In this document: positions 10,780-23,800 of the stretch, piece after piece | Position numbering within the stretch: the first letter of the stretch is position 1 | Layout of the letters: every line of letters starts with the position of its first letter | Assembly: GCA_015680685.1 (NCBI GenBank) | Contig: MNCI01027046.1 | Coordinates: forward strand, 355,712 to 419,711 | DNA length: 64,000 nucleotides | Source of the DNA: Gnetum montanum | Lineage: Eukaryota > Streptophyta > Gnetopsida > Gnetales > Gnetaceae | Direction of reading: 5' to 3' | Program-made: the position numbers and the translations under genes | Notes under the pieces: model-generated | What the model saw: the letters and a program-made list of their open reading frames with translations, nothing else | Database searches by the model: none | What the model was told of the DNA's origin: nothing

Positions 10780-11248
10780 TGTTAGAGATGTGAAGACAAA
10801 ATCTATTGTTAACTTGTGTTGAACTTTACTTTTGTCTTGTTTAGTTTTAGAATTTTCTAAAATGTGAAAAGAAGAGTTAAGATATCTAAACCTTTGTTGT
10901 AAAAAAAAAAGTGCAACCATGTCTAAGTTAATTATTGGTTGTTTCCATTATTGTAACTCTAGATGTGACTATTTAAATCCATCTTGGTTTGGTTATGCTG
11001 AGTGAGTTGAGAGTGTGTGGTCTCTTGTGTAAGGGTTGCTGTGTGGAAGCAACTAACTTGTGATCTTTGTAAACATCTCTATAGTTTTGAAGATGTTGTT
11101 AAAGTTGTTAAGTTGCTTCTATGTTTATCTCCATTGTTTCTCTCTCACTTCATTTTGCAAGTTTTATTTCCTTATTGTGTTTGTTTATTTTTTTGAGCCA
11201 ATAATATTTCCAAATAACAATTTTTGCACAATGCGTAATTTATTAAAA
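10780..11248 (+). repeat. 3' LTR of the copia-type element
   Basis: It starts TGTTAGAGATG after a polypurine tract and ends at a position matching GTTAACA of the 5' LTR (here ATTAAAA). It is longer than the 5' LTR because that copy carries a deletion. Confidence 0.75.
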
Positions 11249-11659
11249 ACAAAGACATTATTAATAGATATTAGAAAAATCTGAATTCTAGGTTCATAGT
11301 TTTTGTTTTGTTTCCATTTTTTTATAATTTTATTTTTATGATTTATTGCATAACTTTTGCTAATAACAAAAGTTATGTATAGGATAATGGAACACGTATG
11401 GATAATGCAAGTGTTGGATAAAGAAACGTTGCAAGAAAAAACTATAAACTTAGTTTATGTTTTAGTTAATATTAGTTTCATAGCCAAAATTCAAAGTTCT
11501 TGGATATTGCAATGTTGGTGTCATGCTAGAGGTATTAGTAGTGTGTAGGTTGAAACTACTTGTAAATAGTTATTTTCATAGATTGTGGAATAACATCTAA
11601 TTTTCCAATTAACATAGTTGTTTTCATAGATTGTGGAACAACATCTAATTTTCCAATCA
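11249..11659. other. Intergenic with a short tandem duplication
   Basis: A ~41-bp unit (TTTTCATAGATTGTGGAA...) occurs twice between about 11,568 and 11,659. Nothing else is recognised. Confidence 0.5.
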
Positions 11660-12335
11660 TAGATATATGAAATAGAATTGAGATCGGATGGTCAAACTGG
11701 AGATTGGCTACTTGTGTTCCATGTGGTAAAAGAATATTAGTAAAATTGAAGGGGCAATTTTACCAACTTGCTATCTTATATGGTGTTAAATGTTGGGCAA
11801 TATAAAAGAGTCATGAATAATAAATTAGTGTTGCAGAAATACAAATACTTAGATGAATGTTGAATGTTACTAGAAGAGATAAACCACATAACACAAACAT
11901 TGGAGGAAGACTTGGAGGGACTTTTATTTCAGAAAAGCTACATGAATGTAGGGTGGGGGTGGGGCTGGGGGTGTTGGAATCCAAAATAATTGAAACATAG
12001 GTATAACTCAAGATTTATAGAAGTTTATAACTCAATGCTACTTAATAAAATTAAACCTTTGACTTAAGGTTACGAATGGCAACTTAAATGGTTTGGACAT
12101 ATGCAAAGAATATCATACAATGAGCCTATAAAAGAAATGTTGCCATATCAATGTTCTAAGGAAGTCATTGAAAGGAAGCCAAAGAAGAGATAGGTAAAAA
12201 CAATTGAAAATGATTTGAAAAAACTACAAATAAACAAAGATCTAGCTCTTCAGAGAGGCAAATGATGATAAAAAATGTATGTAGCTAGCCCCATTTTATT
12301 GGGACAAAGCAAGGATGATGATGATAACTATGTCT
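11660..12335 (+). mobile_element. RTE-type LINE 3' fragment with a SINE-like insertion
   Basis: It is collinear with 12,660-13,210 and ends in the shared tail CCCCATTTTATTGGGACAAA followed by GATGATGATGAT. The segment 11,971-12,075 interrupts it and is related to the SINE-like copy at 32,691-32,845. All frames are broken. Confidence 0.65.
11971..12075 (-). repeat. SINE-like copy inside the LINE fragment
   Basis: Starting GTGTTGGAATCCAAAATA, it aligns with GTGTTGGAACCCCAAAATA at ~32,698 and runs to a CTTTGACTTAAGGTTACGAA end. That end corresponds to the B-box region on the opposite strand. Confidence 0.45.
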
Positions 12336-12354
12336 ACATCAAGGGTCTACACTT

Positions 12355-13210
12355 AGCCTATACTTATTTGTTATTATTATGAATAAATTAATAGAGAAAA
12401 TACAAGATGAAATCCCTTTATGCATGCTATTTGTAGATGATATTATGTTGGTGGATATAACTCCAATAAATACTACTTCTAAAATAGAGAAGTGGAGACA
12501 TGCTTTAGAATCAAAAGACTTAGAAATTAGCAAATGTAAGATCGAATATAAAGAATGAAATTTCAATAATGGCATAAATAGTGGTAGAATAGAAAATTCA
12601 AGGCTAAAATGTCCCTTACTACAAATAGTTCTACTACCTAGAATCAATCTTCTAATTAGATGAAGAAATTGATAAAGATATAATAAATAGAATTGAGGGA
12701 GGATGGTTAAAATACAGAGGAGCTAGTGGTCTTCTAATAAAAGAATACAAATAAAAATAAAAGGAAAATTTTATAGGATGACAATCATACCTACTATCTT
12801 ATATTGTTCTAAATGTTGGACAATACAAAAGAGGCATGAACCACAATATGGTAGAAATGTGAATATTTAGATAGATGTTGAATGTTACTATAAGAGATAA
12901 ACTACATAATATAGACATCAAAGGAAGACTTGGAGTAGTTTCTATTTCAGATAAGTTAAAAATAATTTTAGCTTAGATAGCATATGCAAAGAAGATCAGA
13001 CAATCAACCTATAAAAAAAGGTTGCTAAATTACTATTCTAGAAAAGCCACTGAAAAAAAGGCCAAAAAAGACATGGGGAAAATAATTAAAGATGATTTGC
13101 AAAAATTATAAATAAACAAAGATTTAACTCTTCATACAAGTGAATGGCGAAAAAGAACTTATGTAGTTGATTACATTTTGTTGGGATAAGGCTAGGATGA
13201 TGATGATGAG
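12355..13210 (+). mobile_element. RTE-type LINE fragment from RT to 3' tail
   Basis: Translation begins MNKLIEKIQDEIPLCMLF followed by VDDIMLVDITP (the FADDIVLV catalytic box) and IEKWRHALESKDLEISKCK, the usual RTE palm and thumb. A decayed C-terminal part follows with KKTWGK- and RTYVVDY-like runs, and a tail ending GGATGATGATGATG. It contains in-frame stops and is 5'-truncated, as is usual for LINE copies. Confidence 0.75.
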
Positions 13211-13549
13211 CAATTATTTCATAGATTTTCATAATCGTTATTGTTTTATGTGCTATTTATGCATGGGTATGATTCAACAACATGTATTTGTTATGTTGAA
13301 ACATGATTAAGAATAATCTGATAGTTGGATTTTTTTGTTTCAAACCATCATTTAATGGCTCATCCAAAGACTGCAATTTTTCTCTAATGCTATAGTAACT
13401 CTTATGTGTATTTTAGTAAATGATGTTTCAATAAAAATAAATAAATGCAAAATTTTATCTTAAAAATAATGTTTTAATTTGTTTTGAAATTATTGTATTG
13501 TTGTGTTTTGTCATTGCAATGGTTATAACTCATTTGAGTCTTTGAATAT
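13211..13549. other. Intergenic, no gene seen
   Basis: AT-rich sequence between a LINE tail and the solo LTR. Nothing recognised. Confidence 0.5.
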
Positions 13550-14416
13550 TGATGAATCATAGTTTGCCAGGCCCTGATATCAAACACTCGATATCGAGTT
13601 CGCGATATGGTAGCCTAGGTAATGATATCGTATACACGATATCATGATTCTTGTGTTAGCTTATAAATATAGCACTTGGGCACATAGGAAGGGAGTCAAT
13701 GGGTAAGTCATTAGTTAGTCATTTGAGTCAAGAGTCTTTTTGTTAGTTTTTAGTTCTTTTCCAAGTGCATGCCCATAGTGTGATGCTTGTAATTGTACAA
13801 AACCTTTGTTCGAGTGTGATGTACCTGGACATGCACACAATCGGCAATAAAGATCGAGATTACTCCATCATTGTAGCATTCACTTAGCTTTTAATTTCTT
13901 TAATTGTTAATTATTATTTGTTGTTTTCTCAATTTATATTTCTTTATTGTCATTTACTATTTCTGTTGTTAATGCGAAATGAGTACGTCTTAATCACGAA
14001 CATTTAAGTGTAATTACTTGGTAACCTAATAGCGTATCTAGTAGTGCTTAAGTAATGTGTGCTTGGTAATACCAGCAGTAGTACGTGAGGTTCAAGATGT
14101 GTACAAATGATTAAGGACGAATGCTCATCACACTTAAGCTAGTTTAGATTTTACTTCATATTGCTTATTAGCTTAATCAAGATTATTTTTCATTGTCTCT
14201 AGGAGTAGCCTAGTGTTAGAAATCACATCGTACACCTCATGCTAGACCAAACCATACGTGACAAAGCAATTACTAGTCCAGGTGGGAAGACAGTGAATTG
14301 CGATCAACATGTAAATATCTAGGTGCCACAACTAGTCCGTCTACGGAGTTCAACCGGATCGCACGTACATGCTTGTATTCATATGGTTGAGTGTAGGGGT
14401 ACCTTGCCGCTCATCA
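13550..14416 (+). repeat. Solo LTR of the Athila-type gypsy family
   Basis: It starts TGATGAATCA at 13,550 and ends GCTCATCA at 14,416. Both sides carry AATAT (13,545-13,549 and 14,417-14,421), a perfect 5-bp target duplication, with no internal region. It has a TATA box at 13,662-13,669, AATAAA at 13,846-13,851 and several GATATC palindromes in U3 (13,575-13,645). This is the product of recombination between the two LTRs of a former full element. Confidence 0.92.
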
Positions 14417-15065
14417 AATATGCTTAAATTTTTTTTGAATAGATATACATAAGTATATTTTTGTTGAGGTATAAAAGTTAGCTGTAAATCATATTTTAAG
14501 TCATTACACAAATTTCATATTATTGTAAGTCATTTCTCATTTTAAAATCATGACATTCTAACATAGAATTCTTGGAAATTATTTTTGAAAACAACTTATG
14601 TCATCTCCATATTGTTGTAGTTAGAAATTGAATTAATAAGTTAACATTTATAGTGTTTTCTTTCATCCATTATGTTTAATGATTGAATCTATACATCACG
14701 TAGACCATAGTCTATTGCTAACTATAAAGGTTAATGGGATAATAACAATGATGATGATAAATCTAAAGTAATGAACTAACTACATAAAGTTATTTGTATC
14801 ATATTTAAATCAATGAGCATATAAGTTTTGTAATATGCATTTATTACATATCATTTGTATTAACATATGTGTATTAACTGAAAAAGTTAGCTGAATATCA
14901 TTTATAGAATTAGTTTAGCTTATTTACATTTTATAAGCAAGCTATGCAAAATCTTTCATGTAAACAAGCTTTTTAGTGTAACCTATTGCACTTGTTATAT
15001 CTCCTTATGCATTAAGAAATCTAATAGCATCATCTGCTAGGGCTTGAAACTAACTTATAATTGCA
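14417..15065. other. Intergenic, no gene seen
   Basis: AT-rich sequence. I see no coding, RNA or transposon signature. Confidence 0.5.
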
Positions 15066-15903
15066 ACTGCACTATTGAATCAATTAATAATAAAAACTTC
15101 TTACATTTGTAAATGATTTTTGATTTTTGGGATTGCAAATTATTTGTCTACCGTAGTTTACTATTTAATGGGTTTATGTAGTTGAACTTGGATTAGTATG
15201 ATTTTCACAAGTTGAGGGTTAAGAAGTGTATAGTCTACTAATGATTAGAGATAATAGAAAATTATTCATATTAATGATCTTAATTTCAAAAGCTTGGTGG
15301 AAGAGATTTTAAATCTATGAGTGGTGTTAAAAATACATGTAATTCTATCATTGTAAATTGCTAGTTGGTATCTATTATCAACCAAACTGATGAGATGCGA
15401 CATGCACTGGTACGCGATATCGCGGTCCGCTGCCATATCTATAAATAAGAGGCGGCACTCCCTTCATTTCCCGATCCTGGCTAGAAGTAGCGAAGCTCTG
15501 GCAGATTAATCACTCCAGAGTTAGAATTTTTCCCATGTGCCCGCAGTAGGAGTCCTAGAGTGAACGGCTCTTTATTCGNACTGCACTATTGAATCAATTA
15601 ATAATAAAAACTTCTTACATTTGTAAATGATTTTTGATTTTTGGGATTGCAAATTATTTGTCTACCGTAGTTTACTATTTAATGGGTTTATGTAGTTGAA
15701 CTTGGATTAGTATGATTTTCACAAGTTGAGGGTTAAGAAGTGTATAGTCTACTAATGATTAGAGATAATAGAAAATTATTCATATTAATGATCTTAATTT
15801 CAAAAGCTTGGTGGAAGAGATTTTAAATCTATGAGTGGTGTTAAAAATACATGTAATTCTATCATTGTAAATTGCTAGTTGGTATCTATTATCAACCAAA
15901 CAT
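15066..15903 (+). repeat. Direct duplication flanking a truncated LTR and an N
   Basis: 15,066-15,389 and 15,580-15,903 appear identical over about 324 bp. Between them lies 15,390-15,578, the first ~189 bp of a gypsy LTR (TGATGAGATGCGAC, GATATC unit, TATAAATA at 15,440-15,447, stopping at TTTATTCG), followed by N at 15,579. The second copy continues into unique sequence with no LTR. This looks like two alleles joined end to end. Confidence 0.8.
15390..15578 (+). repeat. Truncated LTR (U3 and start of R)
   Basis: It matches the - strand LTR at 49,124-49,943 from its TGATGAG start through the CAGAGTTAGAATT and CGAACNG.TCTTTATTCG motifs. It breaks off at the N, so U5 and any interior are missing. 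Confidence 0.8.
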
Positions 15904-17855
15904 GCAAATAAATATGCAAAAATTTGTTTAAGGATGCATTGTTTACCATACATTGAGAAAGTCACAAGGTTTTATTTGTCAATGCTAAGCATAATAAACT
16001 CATTAGAAAGTATATCTATGGATTTTGTTATTGTTTACCATTATAGGATTTTTGTGTAAAGGTATAGACATTTGTGAAAATTATTTGCGACTTGTGATAT
16101 TTGCTTTTAATAGACACTAGTGCCAACCTCACTTATTTTATTTACTTAAAACCAACACAACAATTCTAGAGCAATGCATATAGTTTTTGTAGTAGAGTTG
16201 TATTAGTGGATAGATGGAAGCAACATGGAAATGATACATTTAAATGAAAGAAGGTATGTAAGATGTAGTGTTATATATGATAACAAAAGAGGATTCCTCA
16301 TGACTTATAATCTATGGAAAAGAAGAGCTTCAAAATTCTCGATTTCTGTCCTATTTTGAATGCCAATAGGTTGCTTGTAAATTTCATTTTTCTTTGCACA
16401 AAGTCTTCAATCCTATTATTCTAATGGTTTTTGTTAGATTTATTTTTGAAAGTGGGGATTGCCAATTTTTTTGTTAGATTGATTTCTTTGAAGTAGGGAT
16501 TGCCCTTTTCTTATGTTTAGACAACTTAATATTGTACATAGTGAGATCTATCTTATTAGCAAGACTCTTTGAGTTGTCATAGTTTCAATATTTTTGAATG
16601 GAACTTGCTTTCTAATTTTCCAACAAATATTTAAGAGGATAAAAGATAACCATTATTTTTTAAAATGAATCACAAACTAATGAAAATTATTTGTGCAAAT
16701 ATTTCTTAAGAAATTTGATAACCTTTACCAAGTTTTAGAATGGTGTAGCAATATTAGATATTTCTAGTGCTATTTTTGAATCTTTAAGTGAAACAATTTT
16801 GCATATCCAAATGTTTATGTTTGTTTGTTGTAATGGGTTAGAATCTTTTGTTCATGTTCAAATTTCATGTATTATTACCAATAGCTTTATAGCTGTAGTA
16901 GGACTCACAAGGTGTAACCACTTTTGTATCGTGCTTGTGAATATTTTCATTGTATTGACATATTAGATAAAGGTATTTTTTTGCAGGAATACTAGAAATA
17001 AACCTTGCCTTAAGAGATATAAAACATCATTTAATGATATTTAGCAGCAATAAAAGTTAACAATGCCTATGAAGAGAACATTATCTCCTTCCAAATCAAA
17101 GTATCAACGTTGGTGTTATGCCATTGATAATTGACACCATGACCTTCAACATCTTTTGTTGACTTTTTTAGTGTGTTATGCTAATCATAATATTTGGGTG
17201 TGGATTTTTAGTAACTAGTTTAGCTATATATTTATAATATATATCTATTATTTGGCCGAGAGAATCTTATATATTTTACAAATTAATAAAATCTCAAATT
17301 GGTTTATTGAAAATTAATATTCATATTGAAAACCAAAATCAAAATTAGTGTATGCGTTTTTCTCCATCGTGGGATCTTATGTGGCGTGTGATGTGGAGGG
17401 TGACAAAATACACTCCCCTCCCCAACGTATTGGCCTCTCGACCAAAATCAAAATACAGCATAAAATGGCAATAGTATCATGATGATGGCATTGTACATCT
17501 TTGAAAAAGTCAAGTTGGTTAATCTTAAGTTAACAAAATCACCCGGGCACTCGAACTCGGTTATATTAGGAAAAAAAGACATTCAATGCTGTGTTTAACG
17601 AAATATAATCTAGCGTTCCAGAATCGACACCTTCCCTAGTATCAGTAATTAGCCTCTTAAGAAAAACACAAGAAGCATTGCAAAATGTTGAACTAAATCA
17701 ACACATCTTTGAAAAGCAACGGAGGCCACTTTTGATGCATGCCTTGCCAGTGCAGTAAATACTCATGCACGGAGGCACGCAAGCAAGGGTTTTAACGGCA
17801 TTTTGATAAACCAATGGTTTAGCGACCTCGAACGCCTGCGAACACGACATGAAAA
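15904..17855. other. Intergenic and upstream region of the AAA ATPase gene
   Basis: AT-rich to about 17,340, then more GC-rich towards the gene start. No coding run or transposon end is recognised. The promoter is presumably within the last few hundred bases, but no specific motif stands out. Confidence 0.4.
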
Positions 17856-20800
17856 ATGGCTCCGGGATCAAGTCAGAAGTCGAAGAAATCAGCAGCTTCT
17901 CCCGCAAATTCCAATTCCAATTCCAATGCGAAATCCAAATCCGGTATTCGTGCTTCGTCGCCTGCTACTCCGAAGATCTTAAGCCCCTGCGCCAACGATG
18001 AAGCAATCAGCAGAGCAGCCCTGCGCAAAGCCAGCATGGCGTATCCATGCTTCATTTCCGAGCAATCTTTTTTCGGCCATGTCGTTCATATATCAATGGA
18101 GTCCAAAGACTTTTCTGCAATTCTCTGGATGTCTGATTCTGCCATGCTTTCACACTCAATCTCCCCTGGAACTGCCGTTTCTGTAAGAATGTCGGATACT
18201 CTATTTCCTATTGTTCTTCTCATGTATGCTTTTTTTCAAAAGTCTATTGAACGTAACCGGTCATTAAATGCACATGTTTTATGTTTTGTGTGCTTTCAAG
18301 GTTGCACTGGCTGCAGATATTGCTAGTCCGGATGCTTTTCCCTTGGAGCGGTTAACTCACACGATCATCGATCGGCTGGCTGACGAGGATGCTAGCTCCA
18401 CTGACTTGGACAAAACTGGTGCTTACTTTGCGGTAGCAGTGGTTTGGCCCTCTCGCAAGGTTAATTGTTAAATTTTTACTGATTTGTTTTCAGAAAATTT
18501 CTCTTCTTTTTGAACAGAAGCCGTTTCTTTTGAATGTTTCTGAAATTTATCAGCTCCTATTTGCAGAATTGGATTAAATGTGACTGTGAAATTGAGGAAC
18601 TTTTATTTTATAAAACGGATTCCGTACCCTTCATGTTATAGGAATGAGTCTTTCTGCAACACTATTATTAGCAGCTCCAAATAAACGAAATGATCACTGA
18701 AATATTGTTTTAAGGATATTTTGTTTCTATTTACAGCTGCAAAAGAATGAGGTAAGACTTTCCAGGCAACTTTCATACACAATGGGCTGCCCTAGATTTG
18801 GCGGAACAATTTACATCACAGCTTTGCACTTTTCTAGGACGTCTGACCTAGCATTAAAAACAATCCGACCAGCTGCTACTGCACTAGGGAGTTTGTCAAA
18901 CTGCACTGTATCATTGATCGAACGTGCCACCCTTCAGCTAAGATTGGTTGGTCAAATTAAAGACAACGGATCCGACGATGGTTTTGTTACCAAAGTCTTC
19001 AGCAGTGAAAGTGAAGCTGAAAATAGCAGGTTTTCATCCCCAAAAATGCCAGTGGAACAAAAGTTTAAAATTAATCACTCCAAAAGATTGGCTAGTGTAG
19101 AGAAAGTGACAAACAACGATGTTCAAGAGAAACATCTATCTGAAGTTAGTAAAGATACTGAATTGAAAAGCCGTTCAGATTGTGTTCTGCAGGATACAAT
19201 AATAAAAATCCTACAGGAAGAAAGCATGAAAGATGTTATTAGTTCCTATAGTGTGCGTTTGCTTGGTGGACGTATTTTGCTTGCAGGTAACATTGTTTCA
19301 ATCCCTATCTGTGGGCAGATGAGTACCTTCTGTGTTGAAGCGGTTGGGATTTCATCAAATGAGCTAGAAGCTTTGGAATCCGTACACGGAGCAAATCAGG
19401 GCAAGGCAACAGTGCTAAAAAATGAAGTGGGTGAAGTACGTCCTGGGGGATCACATGCTGTTGTTTATAGCTGTATCGTTGGTCATGAAACAAATATCAA
19501 TCTTGTAACAGACAAGAAGTTTCAATCAGATACAAAAGCGAATGTGAATTTAGCATCCTTGAATCCTAATGGAAATAGTGAGAATAAAATTGATGAAAGA
19601 TTTTTAGATTTCAAGGGACATGGAATTTCTGCCTTAGGTGGTTTGTCAGAAGAAATTGCTGCTCTTAAAGAGATCATATATTTTTCATTGAAAGAGCCAC
19701 AGAAGTTGACAAGGTATTGATTAGCCATATTTTGCTTGTATCAGCATAAACTATAGTTACAGTATTCTCACTTTAGTATATTTTTTTATTGGCAATTGGG
19801 ATGTTGTTAATTTCTTATTTTTATTATTCCAATATATAATTTTATTTTTCTTTTGGTGAAGTATGGTAACATTTTGTTTTCAAGCCATGTTTTGTATATG
19901 CAAATATTGAGAAAGCTAAAGAGCCAAATTTTGCCAGGTTGGGCTTACAGCCAACCAGAGGTGTGCTTCTTTATGGCCCTCCAGGGACAGGGAAAACTTC
20001 TTTGGCATCTTTTTGTGCTCATGAAGCTGGAGTTAACATGCTTGTTATTAATGGTCCTGAAATCATTAATGAATACTATGGAGAAAGTGAGCAAGCCTTG
20101 CATGCAGTGTTCAGATCAGCTGAAAAATTTGCTCCCTCAGTGGTACATAACTAAATCCTAAACTTGCTTAAGTCATGGGCTTCATTGCGAGGTTTTCTGA
20201 ACCATAGTTGAAAATGGCAAACAATTTAAATGGTTGATTTTTTAAGTGGAAATTGCCTTCTGTCAATTACTTTGTTAAGACGAGGAAACAGTATTCTATG
20301 GTTTATTGCTTTACACTCATCTTTTTCTTTTTCTGGCATGGTGTTGATTAGTATTTTATATCTCACACTTTCCTCATTTAAGGACTACACTTATCACATC
20401 TGTGGTTAACTGGTAGCATGAGTCATGGATCTGAATCTCAAATTGGGCTACGGTAGAATTGGTTATTCAGATTGGTTTTAAGACATATTGCAAGATGACT
20501 TGGAGATTTGAACAGTTGTGATATTTCAGGAAATCTAAAATTTTAAACACGTATGGACCTTTCCCCAAGGGCTATAGGGTTGACATCGTATGTTAATATG
20601 TAAGCTTTATGTTTGAAATATAAAGATCACATTGGGATTTATAAAGTTGTGTTACTACCATTAAAGAATAACAGGATCAGGCTTTGGGAAATGAGATTTA
20701 AACCTAATGATTAAAAAATAAAGGCCAGCAGCTTTTGCCTTATAACAGTACTGTGGTAATTGCTGTATCATGAAGGTCCCATTGCCTAATTGTTTAACAG

Positions 20801-23800
20801 AGCTGTGCTGTATTGTGTAGTTAGGCTCTGAGGATACTGAACCACGCTAAAGGTATGAGTTGCTAGTCTTTTTACGTTATTGTTTCTGACATAAGTCAAA
20901 TAGTGTTGAAGAGGACAGTCATCTTATATAAACAAATAGTCCAGCCATACATTTAGCTTTGTATTACGTATGCATTTTTTTTATTGCACTTAATAATGAG
21001 GTGCTATTCTACCTACTGTAAGCCTATAGCACCGGACTTGACTGTACCTAGTAACATTTCAACAGGATGCACACAGACACATTTCACGAAATTATGGAGC
21101 GCATCAAGTAATTACAGAGTTTGGAAAATACTAATAAAGTCTTTTTAGGAATAATTTCTTGGGAACTTTGCTCATCAAATAGACAATGGGTTCAAATTAT
21201 GCAGGTGAAATATCATTATGGTGGGTACCCTTTCATACCCTTAAGGTGAGGGATGGAAAAAATTGAAGTTTGGTTCTCCACATATGTAGAATCATTTGGA
21301 AATAACGAATGGATTTGGCAAGAAGGCAGGCTCATGATTTGTTACAACACAATGATTGAGCACTACCCCCTCTCAACCTACATGAGTTTGGTCTTAGCCT
21401 GCAGTTCAAGCTATTTCTAATCATGCTTTTATGAGGTACCATTCCTTCAAAGAATAATCTGCACCTGAGGGGCATTATTCCAAAGAATACTTGCACCTAA
21501 TGCTAGCAAGGAGCTGAAACTATTCATAATCTCTTTATGTCGTGCCCCTTCACATAGCATATATGGCACTTCTATCACAACTAGACAAGGCAGGTGAGAC
21601 CGAAGGGGGATATGATTAAAGATAGTTTGCTTATTTGGAAACTCTTTTCATGAGTGCTTAGAAACAAGGGTGTAGATCGTACTCCTCATCTCCATCTAGT
21701 ACATATTTTGGACTGAGAGAAATAGGAACCAGTACATTTTCACCCATAGAACCAAGCCTCCGAAGTGTATCTGGTCTTGGTTCTTACTCAAGAAAGGGTT
21801 TTCAGTTGGATCATGTACAATCTAGCACAGAACCTAAAGCATGAAGTTATGCATAATTGGGTGAACCCATTGCCTATTATCAAAGCCTTTGATGTTCTGC
21901 TTTGTCTCTCATGCCCAATACTTGATGGATTATATTTCTATCTTTTTTGGACTCGTTTAGATGCTAACAGAAGTGATAGTGGCTTAATGTTTTCTTTCCT
22001 TGATAAGAAGTTGGAATGCAAATGAGGGATGCTTTCCTCAGTTTTGAATCAGATGGTGAAAAGTTGCTGTGACCTAGCCACTATGGAACTGGGACTTTGT
22101 GTTACCATCCATATATATATATATCTTGCATACCAAAACATCTTTGAAGGCACAAATACACTAATTCACTATACAAGAAGTATGACAATGAAGTACGCTA
22201 ATTTAATTGACAAGGTGAGGAATTCATTAAGCTCTGCAAATGGAGAATAGTCGAATACATTAAAACACTAGGGAAAATATCAAATGGAGCTACAAGTTGA
22301 AAACACCTTACGCGCTTCTAAGCTTTCTTTTCTCCAACCTCTCTTAATGCATATAAAGCCCCATCAAAGGCACTAGTTTCTTTTGCATTCCTCTTGCTTT
22401 GCCATTGTCTTTCTCGTTTCTGTCTTTTTATTTTTTCGTAGTTTCTATCTCTTTTAATTTTACATAGGAACAGAGCACATAAGATCATTGATACTTTTGT
22501 TGTACAATGCTGCTAATAGGTAGTGATTTAGACCCATCTTGAATTGTCAAGGATTGATATTTTGTAACATTTCTCATTAAAAAACGTTGCCACATCACAA
22601 TGCTAGAAAACCCACTAACAGGAAGACCAAAAGAGAGATGGGAAGAAACAGTTAGAACATATATGAAGAATTTGAAATAGATTAAGCTTTAGATTGAGGC
22701 CATTGGCAAAAGAAAACTTATGTAGTCAATTCTATGTTGTTGAGGCAAGGCTAGGACAATGATGATGGTCTCTTGTAAGTTTTCATGGTTCAGCATTTCG
22801 CAAGAGTAGTTTGCATAGCACTATTGATCACTATTCATTTTATACGAGCAAAATTGTTGAAGCAAAGTTTACATTCTAGCATAATTCTGTATCAGGAATG
22901 AAATTCATGATGTGAAGAAAAAAGAATTCAACAATGAATACACATAAAAACTCAACTCTAAACCATTAAATCAAGAGAAAACATTCTTCTTCAGGTGACT
23001 TAATTGTGCAACTGTCCATTCTAGGTTCATGACCTATGGTTGCATTTTTTTAAGAGTCTTGAAATGACATCATGGGACCTTTCTACATCTATAAAGAATG
23101 GAGATGTGTTTCTAGAATTTAATTTCAATTCTAATTGTAAGTTGAAGTGTTTATTTTCTGTGTACTAGTTCTACAACAAAGCAAACATTTAATTTTAACA
23201 TGCAATTCAGATTCATAGGTTAGTTTCCTCTTATTCTAATTCATATCAAAATCTAATCAGATAAAAAAATCATACATGTTTTTGTCCTATATATGATCAA
23301 GTTGAATCTTCATTCAGAATGAAAAGTTTGTTAGCAGTAGTAATAATTCATATGAATTTTGTATATAGCATCCCTATTATTAACCACATATAAAATGTTT
23401 AGATTTATATAAGATCAGAGGTACAGACGAATGCATTTGCAAACCGTCCAAAGTAAGTTTTTGTTAAGGAAACCATAGAATACATCAGGTTAGGGCACTC
23501 CTATAATCAAACACAATATATAATGAAAGATAAATATAGAAAAACACACAGAATCAGACTTTACACAAAGACCCACAAAGCCAGAAACACAGCTCTTAAG
23601 GAAGAGGTTCATGACATTTACATCCTCTTCCCTAAAGACATTTCCTTCTGGAATTGCTAAAAAAGGGAGGATAACTCTCTTGAAGCACATCTTCCAATTT
23701 CCATTAAATTTTCTAATCATTTTCATTCGCTTCAAACAAACCTGAGGGATGGTATAGTGTCTTTAGTTGAGTATTCTCTGATATGAAATTTGAAGTGGCT

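Larger units (their letters stand above)
5683..11248 (+). mobile_element. Copia-type LTR retrotransposon without visible coding capacity, carrying a nested gypsy insertion
   Basis: The 5' LTR is 5,683-6,007 and the 3' LTR 10,780-11,248; both begin TGTTAGAGATGTGAAG. After the 5' LTR comes a PBS-like TGGTATTGAATTGCAAGG (6,010), resembling the initiator-Met primer site. Directly before the 3' LTR is the purine-rich AAGTGGGAGATTG (10,768-10,780), typical of copia. The flanks are GCAAA (5,678-5,682) and ACAAA (11,249-11,253), a 5-bp target duplication with one mismatch. Its own interior (6,008-6,330 plus 10,487-10,779) is only about 0.6 kb and shows no gag or pol, so it is a non-autonomous or internally deleted copy. 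Confidence 0.75.
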
